The translations under genes and the position numbers were made by a program. From Gammaproteobacteria bacterium UBA7449 (GTDB taxonomy: Bacteria > Pseudomonadota > Gammaproteobacteria > Pseudomonadales > Pseudohongiellaceae), in assembly GCA_002477465.1 (NCBI GenBank), contig DLPV01000018.1, positions 854 through 52,153 of the forward strand: a stretch of 51,300 bases of DNA. Reading direction: 5' to 3'. This document shows, piece after piece, positions 24,511-32,962 of this stretch. The notes under the pieces are model-generated. The model saw nothing but the letters and a program-made list of their open reading frames with translations. It searched no databases and was not told where the DNA came from. Numbering within the stretch: position 1 is the stretch's first letter; every line of letters starts with the position of its first letter.

Positions 24511-25695
24511 TTATTGTAGGCTGTAGGCAGCCAGGGTACCACTGTTGCCATAGGTGATAAGCCGGCCCTGGTAAGCCAAGAGATTAGCTCTGACCCCGTC
24601 ACTATCAACCTGAGTACGACCAACGATTCGTCCGTCAATTTGCGATAGCAGGTGAACATAGCCTTCAAAGTCCGCCACCGCGATGTAGTTATTGATCGCG
24701 GTGGGCGCCGTAATTGCGCGGTACTGCAAATCTTCATTTGTCCAGATGATATCTTCACTGTTATCGCGAACAGCAACCACGTGACTCTTATCACTGCAGT
24801 AATACAGATTGCCGAAACCCTGCGTCAACCCATGGTAGCTGGAGGCATCTTGTAATCCCCAGACTATTCGGCCAGTCACTACATCAAGCGCAATCAGATT
24901 GCCCTGGTAGCTGGAAGCCAGAATACGATCTCCGTCAAGCACGAGGTCGCCATCGATATCAATTACACGATCGATATCATATCGACCCTCAGGCACCGCA
25001 ACCCGTTCCTCCCAGCGCCACACGCCATCGGATGCCGAAACGGAGACCAGGGTGCCATTGCTAAACCCTGCCACCACGGTATCAGCCGGCGTAAATATCG
25101 GGCGGCTGGTGCCGCGCAATGTCAGCGGAGGTTGTGTTGATTCATAGATCCAGCGGCGCTCGCCACCATCGTTGTTAAGGGCTGCAACCTTGTCGTCAAC
25201 GGTCTGTACGACCACAATGTCATCATTGGCAATGGGTTGAGACACAACTTCAGAAGTCACCCCGCTCACCCAGACTATGTCCCCGGTAGATTGATCAAGG
25301 GCCAGAACCTCTGCGTCGCGACTGCCGACTACAACCAGCCCTCCACCGGCGCCAACGCCGCCAGTCAATTGCACATCATCGAGCCGATTGCGCCAGATCA
25401 CGTCGCCAGAATCAAGGTCCACGGCGAGCACGCTGCCGTTCTCACTGGCGGCATAGATCCTGTTTCCCTCAATTACTGGTGTAATTTCGGTGTAATTGTC
25501 CCCCTGCCCGTTGCCAACATCGACGCTCCAAATCCGACTTAAGCGAACCTCGCTACTAATCTCCATCAATTCAGCGGGAGGATTAACTTCCTCATCACCG
25601 CCAAACCACTGCAAGGGATTCAAATTAACCCCAGCGCAGCCAGACAGAAACAAACTCAGAGTGAGCAGTGACAACGTGCGCGGGGTGAACTTCAT
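24511..25695 (-). CDS. bamB: Outer-membrane assembly lipoprotein BamB
   Basis: It is the beta-propeller scaffold of the Bam complex that inserts outer-membrane proteins. From ATG 25695 the protein has 394 residues with a lipoprotein signal ending LSGCAG. The mature part is built of PQQ-like beta-propeller repeats, for example NRIYAASENGSVLALD-type strands such as GSVLAVDLDSGDVIWRNRL, AEVLALDQSTGDIVWVSGV and GNLIALDVVTGRIVWGLQ. The frame is open to ATG 25713, which would add six residues before the signal but lacks a ribosome-binding site. It sits between yfgM and der, the conserved order. Confidence 0.96.
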   Translation of the reverse strand: MKFTPRTLSLLTLSLFLSGCAGVNLNPLQWFGGDEEVNPPAELMEISSEVRLSRIWSVDVGNGQGDNYTEITPVIEGNRIYAASENGSVLAVDLDSGDVIWRNRLDDVQLTGGVGAGGGLVVVGSRDAEVLALDQSTGDIVWVSGVTSEVVSQPIANDDIVVVQTVDDKVAALNNDGGERRWIYESTQPPLTLRGTSRPIFTPADTVVAGFSNGTLVSVSASDGVWRWEERVAVPEGRYDIDRVIDIDGDLVLDGDRILASSYQGNLIALDVVTGRIVWGLQDASSYHGLTQGFGNLYYCSDKSHVVAVRDNSEDIIWTNEDLQYRAITAPTAINNYIAVADFEGYVHLLSQIDGRIVGRTQVDSDGVRANLLAYQGRLITYGNSGTLAAYSLQ

Positions 25696-25739
25696 TGGCA
25701 TCGATCCAATCATAAGGGGGTGGCTTTTGGGTGAATGAC

Positions 25740-26408
25740 TTAGCTTTCGTCAGGCAGGTTATCAAGTTTCATGCGCAGGCCATCGCTGCTGGAACCCGAC
25801 TGCTGGGCAGCAACATAGGCGTCTCGGGCATCAACAATCCGCCCCAGGGCAACGTAGATATCTCCCCGTAACTCACCAAATCCACCTTCAAAGGACTGTG
25901 GATCGAGATTATTAACCAGTGCAAGGGCACGTTCAGCATCCCCTTGAGCGAGAATTACCCGGCCCAGTCGCAGACTGGCGGTCAGAATTAGGCCCTCGTC
26001 TACGGCAGCCATAACCCCCAGTCCTGGATTGTCCAGGATCCACTGCAAATCAGCTTCGGCCGCAGCCAAATCGTCAGCACTGACCTGCTGTTGGGCGGAA
26101 AAGAGAGAGGCGAATTTCGCGTAGACTGATGCAGGGTGGTCAGCACGCAGCTGTTCGGCGAGTGTGATGATGCGGGCACTGTCTGCATCCGCAATCTCCG
26201 CCCCTTCTTCCACCAGCGACAGGCTCAATATCTCTTCGTAAAGATCTGAAGCGGTCTCAGCCTGACTTGCGGTGGAGTTTTCCCACGCCAACCATCCGGT
26301 CACCCCGGCAAACACCGCCACGGCTGCAAACACCAGCCCTTTGCCGTTTTCTTGCCACCACTTTTTGAGGGCTTCAATTGTTTCTTCTTCAGCGGCCTGC
26401 AGTGCCAC
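25740..26408 (-). CDS. yfgM: YfgM-family TPR membrane protein
   Basis: It is an inner-membrane ancillary protein of the SecYEG translocon that works with PpiD in periplasmic folding in E. coli. The start is GTG 26408, preceded by AAGGAG at seven bases. The 222 residues comprise a short cytoplasmic segment (EEETIEALKKWWQENGK), one membrane helix (GLVFAAVAVFAGVTGWLAW) and a periplasmic TPR-like region with DPASVYAKFASLF-type helices such as ADHPASVYAKFASLFSA. bamB lies downstream by about 45 bp; a 204-bp gap separates it from hisS upstream. Confidence 0.93.
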   Translation of the reverse strand: MALQAAEEETIEALKKWWQENGKGLVFAAVAVFAGVTGWLAWENSTASQAETASDLYEEILSLSLVEEGAEIADADSARIITLAEQLRADHPASVYAKFASLFSAQQQVSADDLAAAEADLQWILDNPGLGVMAAVDEGLILTASLRLGRVILAQGDAERALALVNNLDPQSFEGGFGELRGDIYVALGRIVDARDAYVAAQQSGSSSDGLRMKLDNLPDES

Positions 26409-26612
26409 GATACTCTCCTTATAATAACTACTTTTATCTTATAACTCAGTTGGTTACATCGGTTTATATAATTGAGTTTGTGAACCAGATTATGCCTATC
26501 AGATCACTGAAAACGCCCAAGGTTCCCTGTCAACTTGCTTACCTCTGGACCGGCTTTCAAAAAGCGCTCAATTCTACCTGTTTGTACCGCTTGTGGCACG
26601 ATAACTACCTGA

Positions 26613-27908
26613 TTACTCGCTTGGCTCGCAAAGCAATTTCTGTATTTCAGCGGGAATCGCCTCAATTGCCATAGCCTGGGTATCACCTGAGTCGTCCAGT
26701 ATCCGCAGCTTGGCATTGCCGGGCGGTTCGCCCTCTGCGCTAGCTTCCAGCACGACTGCATAACGCGCTCCTGCAGCAAACGCCCGCTTTACCTGACTGT
26801 TGTATTTGCCGCCGCCACAATGGCTGACTATGCCGGCACTCGGGCAGGCAGTTCTGATGGCTGCCGCCACCTGCAAGGACAACTCGCTCAACTCGGCCCC
26901 CACAGCCAGCACATAGACATCAACTGGGCGCTTCACCTGCTCAGGAATGAGCTGCAATTCCTCCAGCATCAAGACCAGCCGCTCTATGCCGATGGCAAAG
27001 CCCGCCGCAACGGTTGCTTTACCGCCAAGCTGCGCCACCAGGCCATCATAGCGCCCGCCGCCACAAACGGCGCCTTGGGCACCTAACTTGTTCGTAGTCC
27101 ATTCGAATACACAATTATTGTAGTAGTCCAAACCGCGAACTAACCTGGGGTTGATCTCATAGATGATGCCAAGCCCCCCTAGGAGTTTCAGCAATCGATC
27201 AAAATGGATCACGCTGTCTGCATTAACAAAATCCTTCAGGCTTGGGGCTTCGCTCAGCACTGCCTGCACTGCGGGATTCTTGCTATCGAGTACCCGCATG
27301 GGGTTGGTATGCATGCGTCGGCGCGCGTCCTCGTCCAGGGCGTCCAGGTGCTGCTCCAGGTAGGCCGTCAGGGCTGACCCAAATGCCTTACGATCATCGG
27401 CGCTGCCGATATTATTGAGTTCAAGCTTGACGAAATCTGTTAGCCCCAGGCTCTGCCACAGCGCAGCCGATACCGCAATAATCTCCGCATCAATATCGGG
27501 CCCGGCCATACCGAAAGCCTCAACACCGAATTGATGAAACTGACGATAACGCCCCTTTTGGGGACGCTCATGCCGAAACATTGGTCCCTGGTACCAGAGC
27601 CTTTGCTGCTGATTGTAGAGAAGCCCATGTTGATTTGCAGCGCGAACACAACCGGCGGTGCCTTCGGGGCGAAGGCTCAGATTGTCGCCATTACGATCAT
27701 CGAAACTGTACATTTCTTTTTCAACGATATCGGTGACTTCGCCAATTGAACGTTTAAACAACTGCGTCTGTTCCAACACCGGAAAACGAATTTCACGGTA
27801 ACCAAATTGTCTGACGACTTGGTAAAACCTGGATTCCAGATACTGCCAACTCGGCGAGTGTTCAGGAAGGATGTCATTCATACCACGAATGGCTTGGATC
27901 TTAGTCAT
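26613..27908 (-). CDS. hisS: Histidyl-tRNA synthetase
   Basis: It attaches histidine to tRNA-His. The 431 residues show the class II catalytic core: motif 1 near REIRFPVLEQTQLFKRS, motif 2 in GPMFRHERPQKGRYRQFHQFG, the HisRS-specific RGLDYYNNCVFEW and GGRYDGLVAQLGG, and motif 3 in AAGFAIGIERL. The anticodon-binding domain covers about 335-420. The length matches E. coli (424). It is 23 bp downstream of ispG. Confidence 0.97.
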   Translation of the reverse strand: MTKIQAIRGMNDILPEHSPSWQYLESRFYQVVRQFGYREIRFPVLEQTQLFKRSIGEVTDIVEKEMYSFDDRNGDNLSLRPEGTAGCVRAANQHGLLYNQQQRLWYQGPMFRHERPQKGRYRQFHQFGVEAFGMAGPDIDAEIIAVSAALWQSLGLTDFVKLELNNIGSADDRKAFGSALTAYLEQHLDALDEDARRRMHTNPMRVLDSKNPAVQAVLSEAPSLKDFVNADSVIHFDRLLKLLGGLGIIYEINPRLVRGLDYYNNCVFEWTTNKLGAQGAVCGGGRYDGLVAQLGGKATVAAGFAIGIERLVLMLEELQLIPEQVKRPVDVYVLAVGAELSELSLQVAAAIRTACPSAGIVSHCGGGKYNSQVKRAFAAGARYAVVLEASAEGEPPGNAKLRILDDSGDTQAMAIEAIPAEIQKLLCEPSE

Positions 27909-27931
27909 GGGAATAAGTGAGCTCTGGCACT

Positions 27932-29044
27932 TTAGTCACTGGCGATTATGTCTTTCTGTGCCGCTTCTTTCGCTGCGACGCGCTCGCGAACCATAGTCTC
28001 AAGTTCATCGACCAGCTGTTCATTTTTGATTTTGTGGTGCGGCACCCCTTCGACGTAGGCCAGATTGTTTGGGCTGGCCCCAGTCAGGCCTACTTCAGCA
28101 ACCTTGGCCTCGCCCGGCCCGTTTACGATGCAACCGATGACGGCGACGTCGATGGGTGTGGTTATATCTTCCAGGCGTGACTCCAATTCGTTGACGACAC
28201 CAATAACATCGAAGTTCTGTCGGGAGCAACTGGGGCAGGCTACCAGATTAACGCCCTTATGCCGCAAGCCAAGACTCTTGAGAATATCAAATCCAACTTT
28301 AACTTCTTCCACCGGATCCGCGGCGAGAGAGACTCGGATCGTATCGCCAATACCTTCCATTAACAGGGCACCTAGCCCTATCGCTGACTTCACAGTGCCG
28401 GAGCGTAAACCTCCCGCTTCTGTGATACCCAGGTGAAATGGGTTATCGATCTGCGTCGCCAGGCTTCTATAAGCCGCCAGGGTCATGAAAATCTCCGACG
28501 CCTTGAGACTGATCTTGAAATCCTGAAAATTCAGCTTGTCCAAAATATCGATCTGAGTAAGCGCCGATTCCACCATTGCCTCTGCGTTAGGTTCCTTGTA
28601 CTTCCGCAACAGCACTTTACCCAATGACCCCGCGTTAACCCCGATGCGGATCGGAATACCCTTGTCTTTTGCGCTGTCGACGACCATTCGGATACGGTCT
28701 TCACTGCCAATGTTTCCTGGGTTAATGCGCAGACAGTCCACACCGAATTCCAGAACCCTCAGCGCAATCCGGTAGTCAAAATGGATATCCGCCACCAGCG
28801 GCACCCTCGCCTGGGACCGAATCAGTTTGAATGCCTCAGCGGCATCCTGGGTAGGCACGGACACCCGCACGATATCAACGCCCGCCGCCTCCATACGCCT
28901 GATCTGGGTGAGCGTGGAGTCAACATCAGTGGTTTCTGTGTTGGTCATGGTTTGGACTGAAATTGGCGCATCGCCGCCTACCGGTACGTCGCCGACCATG
29001 ATCTGTCGCGTCTTGCGACGTTTAATAAGGAGTGCGTTTCTCAT
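27932..29044 (-). CDS. ispG: 4-hydroxy-3-methylbut-2-enyl diphosphate synthase
   Basis: It performs the penultimate step of the MEP isoprenoid pathway, using a [4Fe-4S] cluster. The 370 residues have Cys270 and Cys273 (ACPSCSRQ), Cys305 and Glu312 (GCIVNGPGEA), the same positions as in E. coli. The TIM-barrel starts TRQIMVGDVPVGGDAPISVQTMTNT. It lies 4 bp behind rodZ and 23 bp ahead of hisS. As a cluster enzyme it depends on the Fe-S assembly machinery, which is only partly encoded in this locus. Confidence 0.97.
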   Translation of the reverse strand: MRNALLIKRRKTRQIMVGDVPVGGDAPISVQTMTNTETTDVDSTLTQIRRMEAAGVDIVRVSVPTQDAAEAFKLIRSQARVPLVADIHFDYRIALRVLEFGVDCLRINPGNIGSEDRIRMVVDSAKDKGIPIRIGVNAGSLGKVLLRKYKEPNAEAMVESALTQIDILDKLNFQDFKISLKASEIFMTLAAYRSLATQIDNPFHLGITEAGGLRSGTVKSAIGLGALLMEGIGDTIRVSLAADPVEEVKVGFDILKSLGLRHKGVNLVACPSCSRQNFDVIGVVNELESRLEDITTPIDVAVIGCIVNGPGEAKVAEVGLTGASPNNLAYVEGVPHHKIKNEQLVDELETMVRERVAAKEAAQKDIIASD

Positions 29045-29048
29045 GAAT

Positions 29049-30191
29049 TTACAGACCGACAGTTAGTCGCGCAGAATTGTCGACGCGAATATTATCTGAA
29101 ACATCGATCTCATTGCCATTGAAGGTGAGTCGAGCCCGTGGCGCATCCCCTAGCAGGATGCTAAAAGGTGCACTGCCGGTAATTTCAAGCACGTCACCGG
29201 CTACCCGCAGGTCACGATAAATCTGATTTTCCTCGCCGTCGTTCACTTCAACCCAATTGGCACCACTAAAGCTGATTCGAAGCGTATCAGTGCCGGGCCC
29301 CACGACTGAGATCACGCTGTCGGAAGACACCTCAGTTTGCTGAGACGCTGTGTCCGGTAGTGCGGGCTGAGACAAAGTCACCGCCGGTGCATCGGTTTGC
29401 AATGCCCGCGCATCTGCCGCGATTTCTTCGTCTGACTGGCGCGAATTCTCCAATTCTGTGTCCGAACTGGCATCCATCAGGGGTTGAGGCTGGCGTTCAG
29501 CCTGCGATAGCGCTGCCTGCCGCAGCTCTGACGCATCAGTGGCTAGCGGCACATTCACTGCTGCACTATCTGCTTTGTCCGCAGCAGAATTGTCCGCAAA
29601 CCCTGCAGCAGCCTCAAAGGTTGCTCGTACATCAGTCGGGGCTACGAATTCGGTGAGCGGAGCCAAGCCATCGCCTGCGGCAAGGTTCGCAGCTGTCGCC
29701 GTGCCTGAGCCGCTAACCGACGCAGTACTGTTTGTGGCGCTTACCGCTGTGACGCTCTGAGCTTGCCTATTCCAAAGCCATAAAGCGGTGAACAATACGG
29801 CGAAGAGCAGCAGCGAGACTCCGACCCAAAGCTTGTTCCTGTTATTTCGAGACCGTGAGCGCGCCGCCTGCACAGCCGATGCGGACTCAGTATCCGATGC
29901 CCTTACCTCAGCATAGGCAGCGAGCACCTCCGCCTGATCAAGCGCCAAAGTCTCGGCATAGCGCTTCATGTAGCCCTTGGCGAAAATTTCTCCCGGCAGC
30001 TTATCGTATTGGTCATGCTCCAGCGCATTCACATAGTGCACCGTAATATGAAGGGTATCAGCTACTTCCTTTTTTGTGAGGCCGCGCTGTTTCCTGCTCG
30101 CCCGCAGCATTTTCCCAGGTGAACGCGGGTCAGGCGTCTGCTCATCCCGGCCGGTTTCCTCAATGCCTGTTGCGCTGTCAGTTTGCATCAC
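29049..30191 (-). CDS. rodZ: Cytoskeletal membrane protein RodZ
   Basis: It links MreB filaments to the membrane and maintains rod shape. The 380 residues have the standard plan: an N-terminal Xre-type HTH domain (about 27-92, LRASRKQRGLTKKEVADTL), one membrane helix (121-140, LWVGVSLLLFAVLFTALWLW), a long low-complexity Ser/Ala/Asp-rich periplasmic linker (about 145-300) and a C-terminal DUF4115 beta domain (about 305-375, RISFSGANWVEVNDGEEN). It overlaps pilF by 14 bp and leaves 4 bp to ispG. Confidence 0.95.
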   Translation of the reverse strand: MMQTDSATGIEETGRDEQTPDPRSPGKMLRASRKQRGLTKKEVADTLHITVHYVNALEHDQYDKLPGEIFAKGYMKRYAETLALDQAEVLAAYAEVRASDTESASAVQAARSRSRNNRNKLWVGVSLLLFAVLFTALWLWNRQAQSVTAVSATNSTASVSGSGTATAANLAAGDGLAPLTEFVAPTDVRATFEAAAGFADNSAADKADSAAVNVPLATDASELRQAALSQAERQPQPLMDASSDTELENSRQSDEEIAADARALQTDAPAVTLSQPALPDTASQQTEVSSDSVISVVGPGTDTLRISFSGANWVEVNDGEENQIYRDLRVAGDVLEITGSAPFSILLGDAPRARLTFNGNEIDVSDNIRVDNSARLTVGL

Positions 30192-31014
30192 TCAGTCTTT
30201 GTTGTAGAGCAGCATACTCGGGGGATTCCGGGTAAAGTGTGGTAAGGATCCGGGTAAAATCATTAACCAGTTCCTGGTTTTGCAATTGCCCTTCGATCGT
30301 AATGCCCGCCAAAAGGGCGCGAGGTGTATGAGGAATACCGTAAAAATCTGTGGTAGCCAGATAGCGCTGAAAGGCGAGCCTGGCACCCTGCCAATCCTCT
30401 CGCTGCGCCAGCAGTAAAGCCAATTCAACCGAAGACACATAGAGATTACCATTGAGTTGCAAGGCTCTTTGAAAAGCCGCTTCGGCATCAGAAACCCGCC
30501 CTAGTCTTAGCGCGCTGCGACCAAGATTTTCGAAAGCCACGGCGCGACCTTCGTACATCGTATCTTCTGTGACTGTCTCTATTTCGTCAAAGGCTGTTTC
30601 ATAGTCGCCCATGGCGAACAGCAGCGCCGCATAATTATTTCGTGCGCGCGAGTTTTTCCGGTCAAGTCGAATCGATCGGCGGAAATTTTCTAGGGCCAAT
30701 TCCTGGTCACCTTCACGCTGAAATATCAACGCTAATACCTTGTAGGCTTCGTAATTACGGTCGTCTATTTCGAGGGCATTGGCTAAATTGCGCCGGGCAT
30801 TGGGCATATCGTCAGTATCGAAGTAGGCGACTGCCAGCTGGATATAGTTGTCCAGCGCTTCTTCGTTGGATGCCTCAACATTGAAGCCGCCGGTGGTGGT
30901 AGTGACACAGCTGCCCAGCAGCACGCCTAGCAGCACCAGGGAGGCCATGATCCAAACTTTAATCGATAATAACGGTGTCTCAGCAGGCATGATTATCATT
31001 TTGCGCAACTTCAC
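30178..31014 (-). CDS. pilF: Type IV pilus pilotin-like lipoprotein PilF/PilW
   Basis: It is an outer-membrane lipoprotein needed for secretin assembly and pilus stability. A lipobox (VLLGSC) is followed by six or so TPR motifs, for example NEEALDNYIQLAVAYFDTDD, NYEAYKVLALIFQREGDQELALENF and NSRARNNYAALLFAMGD. The GTG at 31014 directly follows the rlmN stop and gives 278 residues; ATG 30999 or ATG 30990 would give a more ordinary lipoprotein signal length, and no ribosome-binding site decides between them. It lies between rlmN and rodZ, the conserved gammaproteobacterial order. Confidence 0.92.
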   Translation of the reverse strand: MKLRKMIIMPAETPLLSIKVWIMASLVLLGVLLGSCVTTTTGGFNVEASNEEALDNYIQLAVAYFDTDDMPNARRNLANALEIDDRNYEAYKVLALIFQREGDQELALENFRRSIRLDRKNSRARNNYAALLFAMGDYETAFDEIETVTEDTMYEGRAVAFENLGRSALRLGRVSDAEAAFQRALQLNGNLYVSSVELALLLAQREDWQGARLAFQRYLATTDFYGIPHTPRALLAGITIEGQLQNQELVNDFTRILTTLYPESPEYAALQQRLSDAN

Positions 31015-32202
31015 TTAGAATCTGTCGGCAGTTGTGGCAAGATTAGCAGTGCTAGCGAGAATCTCTGTTCTTCTTTCCTTTTCGCTGTTTGCATTGACCC
31101 CGCCTTGCTGTGCACGCTTCAGGTGCCTCTGCTGGCGCCGGGTCTGGTCCTCAACATCACCCACCAGCTGGCCACAGGCGGCACCGATGTCATCGGCACG
31201 CGTTGTTCGGACGGTGACGGTAAATCCTGCGCGCTGCAGGATTTCTCGAAAATTACCGATTACCGAATCACTCGGCCGCTGATAATCACTCAGCGAAAAC
31301 GGATTAAACGGAATCAGATTAATTTTGCAGGGAAAACTCGCCAACACCTGTGCCAATTCTCGAGCATGCTGGCGATGATCATTGATACCCTTGATCAAGG
31401 TATATTCGATCACTGGCATTCTCTTGTCCTGCAAGCCAGCCATATAATCGGTCACAGCATCCAGCAATTCACCAATTGGATACCGCTTATTGATCGGCAT
31501 GATACTGCTGCGGAGAGCATCATTGGGCGCGTGCAGGGAAACAGCCAGAGACGCATCGGTAAACTCCTTCATACGCCTGATAGCGGGCACCACGCCGGAG
31601 GTGCTGATAGTGACTTTCCGCTTGGACAAGCCGTAGGCCCAATCGTCCATCATAATATTAACTGCATCCATGACCGCTTCGAAGTTGAGCAAAGGTTCAC
31701 CCATACCCATCATCACGACATTGGACACCTTGCGTTCTGCACCCTGTTCAAATCCGCCAAGCTGCTGGCGAGCCAACCAGACCTGGCCAACAATCTCAGC
31801 CACAGTCAGGTTGCTGTTGAAGCCCTGCTTGCCAGTCGCACAAAAGCTACAATCGAGTGAGCACCCTGCCTGCGACGATACGCACAGGGTGCCGCGGCCA
31901 CCTTCAGGAATAAATACCATCTCCACTCGCGACCCAGACGCAACTTCTATAACCCATTTGTGGCTACCATCGTCGGACGGATAGTCGGCGACAATCTTTG
32001 GCAGGCGAATATCAACCGATTGTTCCAACTGCCCGCGCAAAGACTTGGATATATCAGTCATAGCGTTTAACTCAAGCTCGCCGCGCTGATGCAACCACTG
32101 CATGATTTGCTGGGCACGAAATGGCTTCTCCCCGAGTTCGGAGAATAGTGCTTTCATCTTATCTCGACTTAAGCCAAGCAGATTGGGTCTTTCTTCAGCC
32201 AT
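31015..32202 (-). CDS. rlmN: Dual-specificity 23S rRNA/tRNA adenine-C2 methyltransferase RlmN
   Basis: It is a radical-SAM enzyme that methylates A2503 of 23S rRNA and A37 of some tRNAs. The cluster motif C114xxxC118xxC121 lies in QAGCSLDCSFCATGKQGF. The methyl-carrying and resolving cysteines are expected in the C-terminal RTTRADDIGAACGQL region and its partner. Other family motifs are SNVVMMGMGEPLLN, TISTSGVVPAI and SLHAPND. The 395 residues have a longer, basic tail than E. coli (384). It is 28 bp downstream of ndk. Confidence 0.97.
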   Translation of the reverse strand: MAEERPNLLGLSRDKMKALFSELGEKPFRAQQIMQWLHQRGELELNAMTDISKSLRGQLEQSVDIRLPKIVADYPSDDGSHKWVIEVASGSRVEMVFIPEGGRGTLCVSSQAGCSLDCSFCATGKQGFNSNLTVAEIVGQVWLARQQLGGFEQGAERKVSNVVMMGMGEPLLNFEAVMDAVNIMMDDWAYGLSKRKVTISTSGVVPAIRRMKEFTDASLAVSLHAPNDALRSSIMPINKRYPIGELLDAVTDYMAGLQDKRMPVIEYTLIKGINDHRQHARELAQVLASFPCKINLIPFNPFSLSDYQRPSDSVIGNFREILQRAGFTVTVRTTRADDIGAACGQLVGDVEDQTRRQQRHLKRAQQGGVNANSEKERRTEILASTANLATTADRF

Positions 32203-32230
32203 TTCGTTTTACTCCGCCAGGAGCGAAGCC

Positions 32231-32659
32231 TCAAGGACGTGGGCAGATTTCTTCAGGTTTGAAAAAATAATTCACTTCACGCTCAGCGGACGTGGGCGAG
32301 TCGGAACCATGTACCGCATTGGCATCAATAGAATTGGCGTAATCGGCACGGATGGTACCTGGCGCCGCTTCAGCTGGGTTAGTAGCTCCCATCAACTCTC
32401 GGTTGGTTGCCACCGCATTCTCGCCTTCCAACACTTGCACCATCACCGGACCTGAGGTCATGAATTCGATAAGGTCTCCATAAAAACCCTTGCCCTGATG
32501 CTCGGCATAGAAGCCACCTGCGGATTCATCGGTTAACTGCAGCATCTTGGATGCCACGATCCGTAAACCGGCTTGCTCAAAGCGCGCATAGATCTCGCCT
32601 ATGACATTCTTGGCTACAGCATCTGGTTTGATAATAGAAAGGGTACGTTCGATCGCCAT
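32231..32659 (-). CDS. ndk: Nucleoside diphosphate kinase
   Basis: It equalises NTP pools by phosphotransfer through a histidine. ATG 32659 gives 142 residues, the usual length; the open frame begins a few codons earlier. It has IERTLSIIKPDAV at the start, MTSGPVMVQVLEGENAV, the Ala-Pro-Gly-Thr-Ile-Arg loop, and catalytic His117 in NAVHGSDS. In Pseudomonas and E. coli relatives it follows the end of the isc operon; here iscS is the next gene upstream, 303 bp away. A TATAAT on the minus strand (32704-32699) may give it its own promoter. Confidence 0.97.
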   Translation of the reverse strand: MAIERTLSIIKPDAVAKNVIGEIYARFEQAGLRIVASKMLQLTDESAGGFYAEHQGKGFYGDLIEFMTSGPVMVQVLEGENAVATNRELMGATNPAEAAPGTIRADYANSIDANAVHGSDSPTSAEREVNYFFKPEEICPRP

Positions 32660-32962
32660 CATTACTCCCACAAATTTGGACTACGCAAAAGATCGCGCAT
32701 TATACGTGTTAATGCGGCGATTTTGTACGTTTTAGCAAGGTATTTCAGGGGCAAAAAACCCACTAATTCAGGCGATTAGAGGAAATTCCTAGCCTTGTTG
32801 CAGGTTTGTTCGGCATCTGCTGGCCTGCGCCAGTGCGCATCACTATTTTAGTGGGATTAAAAGTCCTGTTCGACGCGTCTGCCTAAACAGCAAAGCCACT
32901 GCTTGCGTCTGCTGCAGGAACCCCAGCCTTTGCTGCGTGGCTCGGAACAGACGTGCTATAGT
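32660..32962 (-). other. Gap where iscU-iscA-hscB-hscA-fdx would be expected
   Basis: The 303 bp between iscS and ndk contain no gene and no recognisable remnant of the missing isc genes. Visible are an 8-bp inverted repeat (CAGCAAAG 32888-32895 with CTTTGCTG 32928-32935) and a minus-strand TATAAT at 32704-32699, about 40 bases before the ndk start, with no good -35. Confidence 0.55.

Noticed and set aside
31105..31860. Open frame of 251 codons on the plus strand
   Set aside because: It lies entirely opposite rlmN, which has full motif support, and its own translation has no family features.
32881..32940. Inverted repeat CAGCAAAG/CTTTGCTG as a terminator or small RNA
   Set aside because: The loop is 32 bases long, there is no T-run and no promoter in front; kept only as a note in the gap entry.
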